DNA of 38,315 nucleotides from Coemansia sp. RSA 1804 (Eukaryota > Kickxellomycota > Kickxellomycetes > Kickxellales > Kickxellaceae). A program made the translations under genes and the position numbers. Of this stretch, positions 17,157 through 25,529 are shown piece by piece (the first letter of the stretch is position 1; every line of letters starts with the position of its first letter). The stretch is from assembly GCA_027578815.1 (NCBI GenBank), contig JANBTH010000087.1, positions 1 through 38,315 on the forward strand. Reading direction: 5' to 3'. The notes under the pieces were generated by a model. That model saw only the letters and a program-made list of their open reading frames with translations, made no database searches and had not been told where the DNA came from.

Positions 17157-17475
17157 CTTCTGGTTTTGATTCTGGATTTGATTTTGATTTTGATTCTGGC
17201 TGGTTGTGATTCTGGAATAGAGAAGCAGGAAGTCCCGCGTGTTGCTGCTGCCGATGGATGAGACGGCTCTCCTGTCTGTTTGTTTGTTTATGTTGCCTTG
17301 GGACATATGCCCCCAGCAGAGGAAGGCTGGCGAGCACGCACTGGCTCGAGTATTAATACCGCGCCAGATCCCAGAAGAAGGACAACGAGAGGAGGTCACT
17401 TTAGCAAGCACAGCTTGGCACCCCGCTCTCTATATCTCTCTCTCTCTTACCTTTCCCCGCTATCCATCCCTCGCA
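17157..17475. other. Intergenic: CPA1 3' region and next promoter
   Basis: It begins with a GATTTTGATTTTGATT/GATTCTGG repeat (about 17165-17215) just after the CPA1 stop, then a short upstream region ending in a CTCTCTCTC tract before the next ATG. No gene is seen. Confidence 0.4.
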
Positions 17476-18270
17476 ATGGCACCGCCGCCCATCTCTGCCG
17501 ACCAGTGGGTTGGCGGCGTCCTGCTGCTGGCGCTGAGCGGCCTCTACCTGCTCGCTAGGAAGAGCGCAGTGCTGCATCTGGCCAGCGTGTTCGCGGCGTC
17601 GGCTGCCGCTTCGTACGCGGCCAGCCTGGCAATCTACATGCCGAGCGCGGCCAACCACGCGCGCCGCACGGCCTATGCGGCTCTAAGCATAGTAGTTGGG
17701 ATCCAATCGGTGGTTGCAGCGCACTGCGCGGCAGGAGGAAGAGGCGGATTCCCAGATCCCCGGCGGATCGTCGCTCGGCTGGCCGGCCGCCTCGTGCACG
17801 GCGGGGCGGCGGGCGCTGCGTTTGCGCTGTATCTGTTTGGAATGAGTCCCGCCGGCGGGCTCGTGGAGTCGGCGGCCGCGCGGGCTGCGCTGGCGGCCAC
17901 GCTAAGCGGCCTGTGTGCTGCCGCCAACGCGGCTTGTCCGCTGTGGATGGATCCGGCCTGCGCGGCCGTGCTGGGCGCCTACTTCTTTGCCGTCGGCGCC
18001 GACTGCTTTGCGCGCTCCGGGTATCTGGCCCACGCCGGCGTGTTCTTCTTCGGCGCCCAGCGCTCCGTGCTCGGCGCTGTTGGCTATCTGCCGCCGGTGC
18101 CGCAGAACGCCTTTGCGCTGCAGGCTGCCGCGCTCCTGCTTGCTGCTGCCGTGGGCGGCGCCCTGCGCTGGTGGCTGGCCGCTCGGCGCTTTCGCACCAA
18201 AATGGACGACGACCGTCAGTATCGTCATCATCATCGTCTTTGCCGTTACCACTGCTGCCTTTCCTGCTAG
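17476..18270 (+). CDS. Multi-pass membrane protein of unknown function (264 aa)
   Basis: This is an Ala/Leu/Gly-rich protein with about six to seven hydrophobic segments (roughly 12-28, 34-54, 67-84, 106-123, 134-152, 161-179 and 212-234). Loop motifs such as SGYLAHAGVFFFGAQRS (181-197) are distinctive, but I do not recognise a family; a 7TM fungal membrane protein is the safest description. The ATG at 17476 is preferred because upstream in-frame sequence gives implausible residues and runs through a CT-rich promoter tract. The last 25 residues are His/Cys/Arg-rich (HHHRLCRYHCCLSC) and look unlike the rest, so the true 3' end may be spliced elsewhere or this may be read-through into a short intron. 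Confidence 0.6.
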   Translation: MAPPPISADQWVGGVLLLALSGLYLLARKSAVLHLASVFAASAAASYAASLAIYMPSAANHARRTAYAALSIVVGIQSVVAAHCAAGGRGGFPDPRRIVARLAGRLVHGGAAGAAFALYLFGMSPAGGLVESAAARAALAATLSGLCAAANAACPLWMDPACAAVLGAYFFAVGADCFARSGYLAHAGVFFFGAQRSVLGAVGYLPPVPQNAFALQAAALLLAAAVGGALRWWLAARRFRTKMDDDRQYRHHHRLCRYHCCLSC

Positions 18271-19276
18271 GCGACTGCGCAGGGATCGACAAGTTGTCTA
18301 TCCATCTCTCTTTCTCTTTCTCTCTTTCCAGTGTGAAAGGGTGATATGGCTTTTGCAGGCCCGATGCTGGATAGTATATGGACACGCCCTGGCTGCAGGT
18401 AACCCCCGCATGGCTGCGATATTTTCCCAACAGAAAATGGTTGAAATTACACACGAATGCAGTCTCCGCTTCGACTCACCACTGCTCCCACCCTCACAAA
18501 GAACAACAGAGAGAGAAAGAGACACTGCATGCAAATTAAACTTCCTTTCTGCAATTTTTAAGCATGCATGCCCGGAGGCGCTTTTTGAGCTGGCCTGCCG
18601 TTCTGTTCCTTTCACCATCCAGCACCATCTGCCGAAAGAAGCCCTTTCCAGAAAAAGATTCGCTGGAATTGCTCGCCGCCTTTGTAATCAAAAGCCGATA
18701 TTGGAATCCGGTTCATTATCAGCACACGCACCGCGTGAGCACTGGAAAAAAGGCCTTTTTAAAAATAAAAAGCCCCGTATGACAAGAATGCCTTGCGCAT
18801 TCTGTAAAAAGAAATGACATAAAGACCGGACCGGGTCATTCCACGCTCTGTGTCTTGCACATCAGTATTTTTTATTTTTTTCTAGAAATCGTAATTACTG
18901 CAATATGCATTTCCTTTCAATATGCTCGCTTTCAGTGTACGCATTGTGTGATGTTTGAAGCGAATGAATGGATAGAGTCAGTTTGCATCTTGTTTTTTTT
19001 GCTTCTTCCTTCTCTTGTACTCTACTATTCTTTCTCGCTTCCATGTGTTGTTTATTGTGTAATTTTTTTTGATATTTTACGCGAGCATTGTTGTAATAAC
19101 CTGCTTGTTTGCGCCCCCATTGTTCTTTTTGCAGTCCATCTTGTTTTTGTTTGTCTTTCAATTTTCTGCTTACTTTTTTTGTTTCCTTCTTTTCCTCCCG
19201 CGTGTCGATAGCCAGCCACGTCGGGCCTGCCTTTCGATTTCTTTCCTTTTCGTCCCAAAAAGAAAAGACAAGCTCA

Positions 19277-19300
19277 GCGAGCGAGCGAGCGAGAGAGAGA
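19277..19300. repeat. (GCGA)n/(GA)n microsatellite
   Basis: Four GCGA units run directly into a GA tract. Confidence 0.8.
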
Positions 19301-19408
19301 AAAAAAAGCTCCCTCCCCCTTTGATTTTCTATTCATGCCTTTTTTTGTTTCCCGCCTTTCCACTCCCATTGTCTTCAATTCCAGTCCCAGCATACACTCA
19401 ACATCTGA

Positions 19409-19443
19409 CATTCAGCATTCAGCATTCAGCATTCAGCATTCAG
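19409..19443. repeat. Heptanucleotide tandem repeat, 5 x CATTCAG
   Basis: Five perfect CATTCAG copies lie just upstream of the TATA element of the CAP-protein gene. Being upstream of a promoter, copy number could vary between strains. Confidence 0.9.
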
Positions 19444-19466
19444 TCTCACTCGGTCTTCATTTCGCG

Positions 19467-19473
19467 TATATAA
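19467..19473 (+). promoter_or_regulatory. TATA-like element of the CAP-protein gene
   Basis: TATATAA lies about 270 bp before the ATG at 19744. Motif-based only; the pyrimidine tract between them is typical of a fungal leader. Confidence 0.35.
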
Positions 19474-19682
19474 CCTTACTTTTCATATTGCCAACCACTT
19501 TTTTGTTTTCCTTTTTTCTCCTTTTTTTTCTTTACTACTAATTATTTTATAAAGAAAAGCATTTCTTACTTTTTTTCATCTTGTTAGTTTTCAATTTTTC
19601 ATTATTTGAAAAAAGTCTGTTGACCAGATTATTTCAATTCCTTCATTTCTCCATTCCTCCATCCATCCATCCATTCCCTCCT

Positions 19683-19683
<1 letters not shown>

Positions 19684-19708
<25 letters not shown>
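19684..19708. repeat. (CT)n microsatellite before the CAP gene
   Basis: A near-perfect run of about twelve CT units lies 35 bp before the ATG. A short ATCC repeat precedes it at about 19660-19672. Confidence 0.85.
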
Positions 19709-19713
<5 letters not shown>

Positions 19714-19743
19714 CTTCATTACCTGTTCCTCCCAATCCAAAAC

Positions 19744-20454
19744 ATGGTTAGGTTCGCTTCGCTTCTTGCCGCTGGTGCCCTGGCGCTTGGTGCTCTGGTT
19801 AGTGGTGCGCCTGTGGATATCGGCGGTGCCGCCCAGGCACGGCGCGACTACCACGAAATCAACACTGCGTACGAAATCAACACTGCGTACGTGGCGCCGT
19901 CTCGGCCAGCCAGAGCCCCGCACACCGTTACTGTCACCGTTGACCGGTACATTAACAAGCTGTCTGGCGGTGGATACACGACGATGCTGACACCTCCGCC
20001 CGATATCGAAAGCGAAACTGATACTCCGGCGCCGGCATCGACTCATCAGTACGCAACAACAGCTACAGCTTCCTCGGGCGGCAGCTACACCAACGACTGG
20101 AAGCAGCAGATGCTGGTGCTTGTCAACCAGATCCGCGCTGGGGTCGGGAAGCCCGCGCTGACCATCAATGACGGGCTCAACAAGATGGCAGAGGCGCAGT
20201 CGGATTACCAGGCGTCCATTGCGACCATGACGCACAGCAATCCGTCCGGCTCGCTTGGCGCCAGATGCTCCAGCTACGGCATCAAGTGGAGCGGCGTGGC
20301 GGAAAATGTCGCCTGGAACTACCCCGACGTTACCGCGGTTGTCCAGGGCTGGAAAGACAGTCCCGGCCACTATGCAAACATGATTGGCGACTACAACGTT
20401 GTTGGTTTTGGCGTCAACAATCTTTACTGGACTCAAGATTTTGCCAAAATCTAG
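19744..20454 (+). CDS. Secreted CAP-superfamily (SCP/PR-1-like) protein
   Basis: This 236-aa protein has a signal peptide (MVRFASLLAAGALALGALVS, cleavage near 21), a Thr/Pro/Ala-rich linker (50-115) and a CAP domain (about 118-234). CAP landmarks are LVNQIRAGVGKPAL, His164 in MTHSNP, Glu187 in VAENVAWN and His209 in SPGHYANMIG, then YNVVGFGV and YWTQDF. CAP proteins such as yeast Pry1 bind sterols and lipids outside the cell; many fungal and bacterial members are of unknown role. This one has only one Cys in the CAP domain, so it lacks the disulfide pattern of animal and plant PR-1 proteins and looks closer to compact bacterial-type CAPs. The linker contains an exact six-residue duplication, EINTAY twice (39-44, 45-50 approximately). 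Confidence 0.88.
   Translation: MVRFASLLAAGALALGALVSGAPVDIGGAAQARRDYHEINTAYEINTAYVAPSRPARAPHTVTVTVDRYINKLSGGGYTTMLTPPPDIESETDTPAPASTHQYATTATASSGGSYTNDWKQQMLVLVNQIRAGVGKPALTINDGLNKMAEAQSDYQASIATMTHSNPSGSLGARCSSYGIKWSGVAENVAWNYPDVTAVVQGWKDSPGHYANMIGDYNVVGFGVNNLYWTQDFAKI
19855..19890 (+). repeat. Perfect 18-bp tandem duplication inside the CAP gene
   Basis: The 18-mer gaaatcaacactgcgtac occurs twice back to back (19855-19872 and 19873-19890) and keeps the frame, duplicating the residues EINTAY. Zero divergence suggests a recent slippage event. Confidence 0.95.
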
Positions 20455-21047
20455 TTTTTTTTCGTTTTTTCATATAACTGTTTTTTATTCTTCCCCACCC
20501 CATTTTTTTCTGATGGTGTTGTCGGAAAAAGATAAATACACACATGAGCAGTTGGAAGTGGAAATTGAAAATGGGAATGACTTTCTCTTTCGTTGTCGTT
20601 AATTAGCGCGCTGCTGGATAACAACGCTCGGCGCAGTAGTAGCTTTCTATGTGTCAACAATATGCTCTTCTCGCTCCCGTTGATCAGCCTGTCTGTCACG
20701 GGCTGATCGGATGCATGCTCTGGATCTGATTAGACGGCATCGGTTTTTCATGTGACCTGGGCCCTTTCCGTCACTATATCTCGCATTTGCGAAAAATGGA
20801 AAGGGCAAAATGGCATGCGTGACGTTTTCCCACTTTTCTTTCACTCCTTTTCCGTTTTCCACGCCTTTCATCGCTTTTTCTGTTTCTTGCAATCTGCCGT
20901 CTCGTTGTTACACTTTCTGGTTTCCGCGTCCATCTTTCGGCTTCAGCCTCAATTCCCCTCCCCCCTCAGTCTGTTCTCTGTTTGCTGTCGTTCATTCGAC
21001 TCATTCTCATCTGCACCAACACACCCGTGGATTTGTTGGAGTGCAAA
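20455..21047. other. Intergenic between CAP and VPS55, with two inverted repeats
   Basis: No gene is seen. Two perfect inverted repeats occur: GATCAGCC/GGCTGATC (20682-20689 and 20701-20708) and GCCCTTTCC/GGAAAGGGC (20761-20769 and 20798-20806), the second enclosing a CTATATC. They could be factor-binding palindromes of the VPS55 promoter. Confidence 0.45.
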
Positions 21048-21434
21048 ATGACGGCCGGAGTCAAGACCATAGTGGCGCTGTCGGTGTGCCTGGCCGCCGG
21101 GTTCCTCCTCTCGATTCTGTCGTGCGCGCTGTACGGGAACTGGTGGCCGCTGGTTGTGGTGTTCACGTATGCGGTGGCGCCGCTGCCAAACGCGGTGTTC
21201 GGGCGGTTCGTGTCGTCGGATCCGCTGGCGGACGTCAGCTCGTCGGTGGCGGACTTTGGCCGCTTCGTCACGGCCATTCTTGTGGTCTCGGGCCTCGGGC
21301 TCCCCGTTGTCCTCGCGCACGCCGGCATCATCACGCATCCGGCCATGACGATGAGCGTCCTGGGCGGCGCGCTCGTCTACGGCACCATCATCGTCTACTC
21401 GTCGCTGTTTAGGTCGCAAAGCCATGACTTTTGA
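21048..21434 (+). CDS. VPS55: Vps55/LEPROT family endosomal membrane protein
   Basis: This 128-aa protein with four membrane helices belongs to the Vps55/OB-RGRP (LEPROT) family, matching human LEPROT (131 aa) and yeast Vps55 (140 aa) in length and layout. Family landmarks are CALYGNWWPLVVVFTYAVAP (about 25-44), PNAVFGRF (46-53) and the last pair of helices (FVTAILVVSGLGLPVVLAHA, TMSVLGGALVYGTIIVYSSL). In yeast Vps55 works with Vps68 in late-endosome-to-vacuole sorting; the animal homologue tunes receptor trafficking. The start at 21048 (MTAGVKTIVALS) gives the family's usual N-terminus; the in-frame extension from 20982 adds non-homologous residues. Confidence 0.93.
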   Translation: MTAGVKTIVALSVCLAAGFLLSILSCALYGNWWPLVVVFTYAVAPLPNAVFGRFVSSDPLADVSSSVADFGRFVTAILVVSGLGLPVVLAHAGIITHPAMTMSVLGGALVYGTIIVYSSLFRSQSHDF

Positions 21435-23233
21435 AACCCCCGTTTGTTTTTTCCTTTCTTTTCCTCTCTAATTATGTACATCTCCCACTCACCTGTATGC
21501 AAAGCTATTTTCATTCATTTCTCGTTTTAGATAAGCCAACGGCAGCACGAAACCCTAGGATGTAGCGTAGCCGTCTGCTGGGAATTCCATTGACGTGGCT
21601 GGCATCTCTGCAAAGCAGTAGCTATCTATGGTGACGTGGACAAATGTTTTCCAGAGATTTTAATATACCATGTCTCTTCGGATATTTCGCTTGGGATAGC
21701 TGTGATAGACAAGCATATGCGGCTGCTTCTCAAATGTCTGGCTGAATTAGAGCTTGGGCGACATGTCTACCAGCACCTTGCCAAAGGATGAGGCCGTGGA
21801 GCATTAACAGGTGTTGTTTGCGGGCATAATTAAATTGGCATACTTATTTTGCGGCAATGTGATACGCTTACTTCTGTAGAAAGAAATCATCCACAGGGAA
21901 TCCTGTGTGTGTGGGAGGATATCCGAGGAATTGTAAAAAGAAAATAACAATATTCATATGTTTTTTGGGTTGTTTCTTTGTAAATAAATGGGGTGGGGGT
22001 TTCATTCTCCGTCTTGTTTATATCTTCCTTTACATCCCAAAAAGAGAAAAATAGAGGAATCACAAAGAAAGACCATGTAAAGAGATTTGCAATAAACGTG
22101 CAAAAGAGACGTAAATCTTTGCTCGTCTCAGATTTTTTATAGCCAAGCTCGCTTTACATGCAACCATGAAGTGTGCTTGGCTCGTTGTACCGAATAAAAT
22201 GGATGCTCTGATTTCTTCCCCCTTCCTATTATTCTTGGTTGTTTATACAAGTGCGAGGAAAAGAGGAATGCTACAACACACATAGACATAGCGGAAATAG
22301 AAAGAAAAACATACAAAATAGGATATATGGCTTTTTTTTGGGGGAAATGGGATCCGCCGATTCCGTCTTTTCATCTGTAAATGTCAATGTTGTTGTTGTT
22401 GATGTTTTTTCCCTTGCATGATTTCCTGTCCAATTTCCTTTCTACACAAAGCAACATTCAGTACGAGGGTTAGCGTGCTGACAGGAATAAAAGCTTACAA
22501 AAAACAGAACGAGCATTAGAGTTAATAGGAATCGTTCTTTGTAAGATATTTGATAATAATGTGCAAAACCGTACACCCCACATGCTGTGTACGCATGGAA
22601 AGGCTGAGATTTTTTACATGGTTTTTTTTTTGACCGAGAGAAAATCGCTCTACAAAGCAAAGCGCTTTCTTTATGGATATTATAAGAAGACGAAAACCCC
22701 ATGGTAGTAGTCTTGTTGTTGTTGTTGTTTTTCATGAAGGATTAACAAAAAGAAAAGGAAATTCCTCCTTCCACTTTGATACAAAGAAAAATGTCGAAAG
22801 GAAATGCATTTTGCATGCAAAAAAATAATAAACCAAAATTAGGAAAGAATAAAATAAAAAAAAAGTCATGTCAAGATTTATATAAGAGGCTTTGGTGAAA
22901 ACCCTTTTGGAGGCGGATTTCTATTTTGTTTGTTTTGTATTCTTTTACATCTTTGCACTTTTTGGCATTATCAATTATCCATTATCCATTTACTTTTTCA
23001 ACAACTCTTGCATTGCACCCTGCATTACCATCATCATCACGTTTAGCATAATATCAACGACATTCCGTGCAGTTAACGCCAAACACCAGCTAGCAGTCCA
23101 ACATCTAGTCGATAACGAACAAATTAAAAAAAGGGGCGTCATCACACACTTTATTAAATTTCAGCCCATTGCATTAACGATACCCAGTCAGCGAAACACA
23201 AAGCAACTTTTATTTATAGCAATACAGTCAGAA
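21435..23233. other. Long intergenic region upstream of the HMG gene
   Basis: No complete gene is supported. A short reverse-strand string reading SSFGKVLVDMSPKL then TAA (stop at 21747-21749) resembles the C-terminus of a zinc-type alcohol/quinone oxidoreductase and may be a relic. The remainder is AT-rich with T/A and GTT repeats (about 22388-22405, 22713-22730). A TATA box at 22879 begins the HMG transcript region, followed by a leader of about 330 nt with no ATG. Confidence 0.4.
22879..22886 (+). promoter_or_regulatory. TATA box of the HMG-box gene
   Basis: TATATAAG, in a region of otherwise A-rich DNA, lies about 350 bp before the first ATG (23234). No ATG occurs in between on the forward strand, consistent with a long scanned leader. 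Confidence 0.5.
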
Positions 23234-25036
23234 ATGGACAGCTTCCCATATGCGTACGGCGGCAGCCAGTTTCCCAGCGTAATGGCCAGCACTCCAATGC
23301 AGCAGCAGCAGCCGCAGCAACAACAACAACAACAGCATCATCATCATCACCAACAGCAGCAGCAGCAACAGCAGCAGCAGCACGCCGGATTCATGCAGCC
23401 GCACGAGATGGCAACGCCAGACCAGCACATCCAGAACCAGTTCTTCCATCCGCAAGTGATGGCGCAGTACACGCACGACGCGTTTGCTGCTCCGAACGCA
23501 CTGGGCAACACCACGCACTCGACACGCGTTGTCAACGAGTCCGAGAGCGGCATCTTCTACCACGACACCCGCACCAACACGCTGGCCGAACACGCTGCCA
23601 GACAGATGGTGACCAGCGACGGCGCTGTGTTCATCGAGCACATTGCCGGCTACTCCGTCGTGTTTGTCCCCAACGCAATACCCATTGCCGGCGCCATCGG
23701 CGACCTCGCGGCAGCGCTGCAGCCGGCGGCATCCCAGCACCACCGGGCGCACAGAGCAGGGTCGGCGGAGGCGGCCAAGCGCAGAGTGCACGTGACCAAG
23801 CCGTCCAATGCGTTCATCATGTACCGCAACTTCAAGATCCGCGAGATGCGAGTGCAGAACCCGGCGATCAACCAGACCGATATCTCGCGCGAGGCCGGCA
23901 AGTGGTGGAAGGAGGAGTCCGAGGACGTCAAGGAGATGTTCCGCGCAAAGTACCGCGAGGAGAAGCAGGCCTACGATGTGCTGAAGAGCAAGCGCGTGCG
24001 CGGCAACACTGACGCCCGGCAGCGCAATGGCTCCGAAGACAACGATAACGGCGCGTACGACGATGACGGTGCGGCGTATGGACAACAGGGCGGCGCGGCA
24101 AAGAGACGCAAGCTCTCGGCTGCAGGGCTCGGATTGGCAGGATCCCGCGCAGGGCCCAAGCCCAGATCGCGCACGATGCCGACCAATGCGTTTGGCGCAT
24201 CCAGCGTGGCTCGTCTCAGCGTGGATACGGCCGATCTGCGCAAGCATCTGGCAGCCAAGACGCACCAGCACCACCAGGCACACAGCTTCCACAACGCCTA
24301 CGCCACCGCCGCCGCCGCATTGTCGGTGTCGGGCGCCGCTGGCATTGCTACCGCTGCCACGAGCAGTCCGCTGGTGGCGCCGGCCGATGCGCCGGTAAGT
24401 CTGGATGCAGTCAACGTGTTCCAGTCCGTCAGTCTGCCGCAGTCCGACTACAGCGACCATGCCGCTTACATGTACGACGGCGTGCATTCGGGGCTTGACA
24501 ACAACAGCGGCAGTCTTCAGGATGACGATGTGGCTGCCGCAATGGTTGCTGCTGCTGCTGCCGCGGCTGCTGCCGCTTCTGCTTCTGCTTCTGCCGCCAC
24601 CGCCGGTGGTAACAGCAGCAGCAGTGTCCCGGCCGAGACTGACTACACACATCACAGCCAGAGCTGGAGCGCTCTGGCGGACTTTGTTGATACCAGCAGC
24701 TCGGCGGAGATTGACTCGGCAGGAGTCGATACCACCGCCCAGCACAGCCTCACCAACACCGCCGTTGAGCTCTCTGCCGCCGGCTTCTCTCCGTCTTCAA
24801 AGGCCATTGCCTATGACCACAGCGCTGTTAATGCCAACATCTACGGCTACACCAATGAAGATGCAGCTGCCTATGTGCTGCCAAATGTTGCCCACCTCTC
24901 CTCCTCCTCCTCCTCCTCTGGCGCCCTTGGCAGCGGCTTATCTTCTTCTTCTTCTGTTGCTGCTGTTGCAGAGGAGTCCGCCGCCCCTTCTGCTAACGTT
25001 GTATCCACATCTTCTGCAGCCGCAACTGTTGCCTAA
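23234..25036 (+). CDS. MATA_HMG-box transcription factor
   Basis: This 600-aa protein has one HMG box (about 184-250) of the fungal mating-type (MATA_HMG) class. It starts VHVTKPSNAFIMYRNFKIRE, continues with INQTDISREAGKWWKEES and ends in FRAKYREEKQAYD. N-P-S-N-A-F-I-M-Y-R is the signature of MATA/sex-locus HMG factors. The N-terminus is low-complexity: Gln and His runs (about 22-49, poly-Q around HHHHH). The C-terminal half is Ala/Ser-rich with poly-Ala near 437-455 and poly-Ser near 557-563, probably an activation region. A basic segment AKRRK follows the box. Early-diverging fungi carry many MATA_HMG paralogues. The tptA and rnhA genes that flank Mucoromycota sex loci are not here, so a mating-type role is not supported by context. 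The ATG at 23234 is the first in the leader. Confidence 0.88.
   Translation: MDSFPYAYGGSQFPSVMASTPMQQQQPQQQQQQQHHHHHQQQQQQQQQQHAGFMQPHEMATPDQHIQNQFFHPQVMAQYTHDAFAAPNALGNTTHSTRVVNESESGIFYHDTRTNTLAEHAARQMVTSDGAVFIEHIAGYSVVFVPNAIPIAGAIGDLAAALQPAASQHHRAHRAGSAEAAKRRVHVTKPSNAFIMYRNFKIREMRVQNPAINQTDISREAGKWWKEESEDVKEMFRAKYREEKQAYDVLKSKRVRGNTDARQRNGSEDNDNGAYDDDGAAYGQQGGAAKRRKLSAAGLGLAGSRAGPKPRSRTMPTNAFGASSVARLSVDTADLRKHLAAKTHQHHQAHSFHNAYATAAAALSVSGAAGIATAATSSPLVAPADAPVSLDAVNVFQSVSLPQSDYSDHAAYMYDGVHSGLDNNSGSLQDDDVAAAMVAAAAAAAAAASASASAATAGGNSSSSVPAETDYTHHSQSWSALADFVDTSSSAEIDSAGVDTTAQHSLTNTAVELSAAGFSPSSKAIAYDHSAVNANIYGYTNEDAAAYVLPNVAHLSSSSSSSGALGSGLSSSSSVAAVAEESAAPSANVVSTSSAAATVA
23297..23382 (+). repeat. 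CAG/CAA and CAT trinucleotide tract (poly-Gln/His coding)
   Basis: Mixed CAG/CAA codons interrupted by CAT/CAC encode Q-H-Q runs in the HMG protein. It is a likely slippage hot spot with length variation. Confidence 0.85.
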
Positions 25037-25529
25037 GCGCAGGTGGAAAAAAAGAGTAATCTAACATACACAATTTCATATGTATTCTTCCTTTTGTCAT
25101 GCCTGTTCCGAGAAAGAAAAAACGCCGCAGGGAGACTATGTGTCTCGCATCGGCTTGTTCTCTACACTAATGATTCTTTTAGCTATTTAACGTTTTTCAT
25201 ATTTTCTACATTTAGTTTTTTTGTCTTTCTGTTCTACTATCGTCTTATTACACTCTAGTCAATCAGATCACGGTGATCCGGTTGATTCCACGCCATAAGG
25301 CCTTTTCGCCCTTTATGGCTCGAAAAGAAAAGTAACATCAAATTGGCCTGTTATTCTCTTTCTTTCTTTTTTTATATCTTTATATACTACCTCTTTCTTT
25401 TACTATCTCTCTCTCTCCCCTCTTCTCACACATTCAGTACATTTATTTTCCGTTATTTTCCTTTTTCCTTTCGTTGTTTTTCTCCTTTTTTTTGTATCTC
25501 CCGCGTTCTACTTGTTCTTTACATATATA
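25037..25529. other. Intergenic between HMG and J-protein genes
   Basis: It contains a perfect 13-bp palindrome GATCACGGTGATC (25266-25278) followed by a hairpin with stem GCCATAA/TTATGGC (25292-25298, 25313-25319), then T/C-rich promoter sequence. No gene is seen. Confidence 0.45.

Larger units (their letters stand above)
18271..19743. other. Long intergenic region with microsatellites
   Basis: No gene is supported. Forward open frames here translate to Phe/Ser/Leu-rich or otherwise unstructured peptides typical of T-rich DNA. It holds several simple repeats (GCGA, CATTCAG, ATCC and CT tracts), listed separately, and a TATATAA element at 19467 serving the CAP gene. Confidence 0.4.

Noticed and set aside
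15846..17411. Long reverse frame (521 aa) opposite CPA1
   Set aside because: Arg/Gln/Val-rich shadow; CPA1 and its uORF explain the region.
23228..24745. Long reverse frame (505 aa) opposite the HMG gene
   Set aside because: Poly-Leu, poly-Met and Val-rich shadow of CAG/CAT tracts in the HMG gene.
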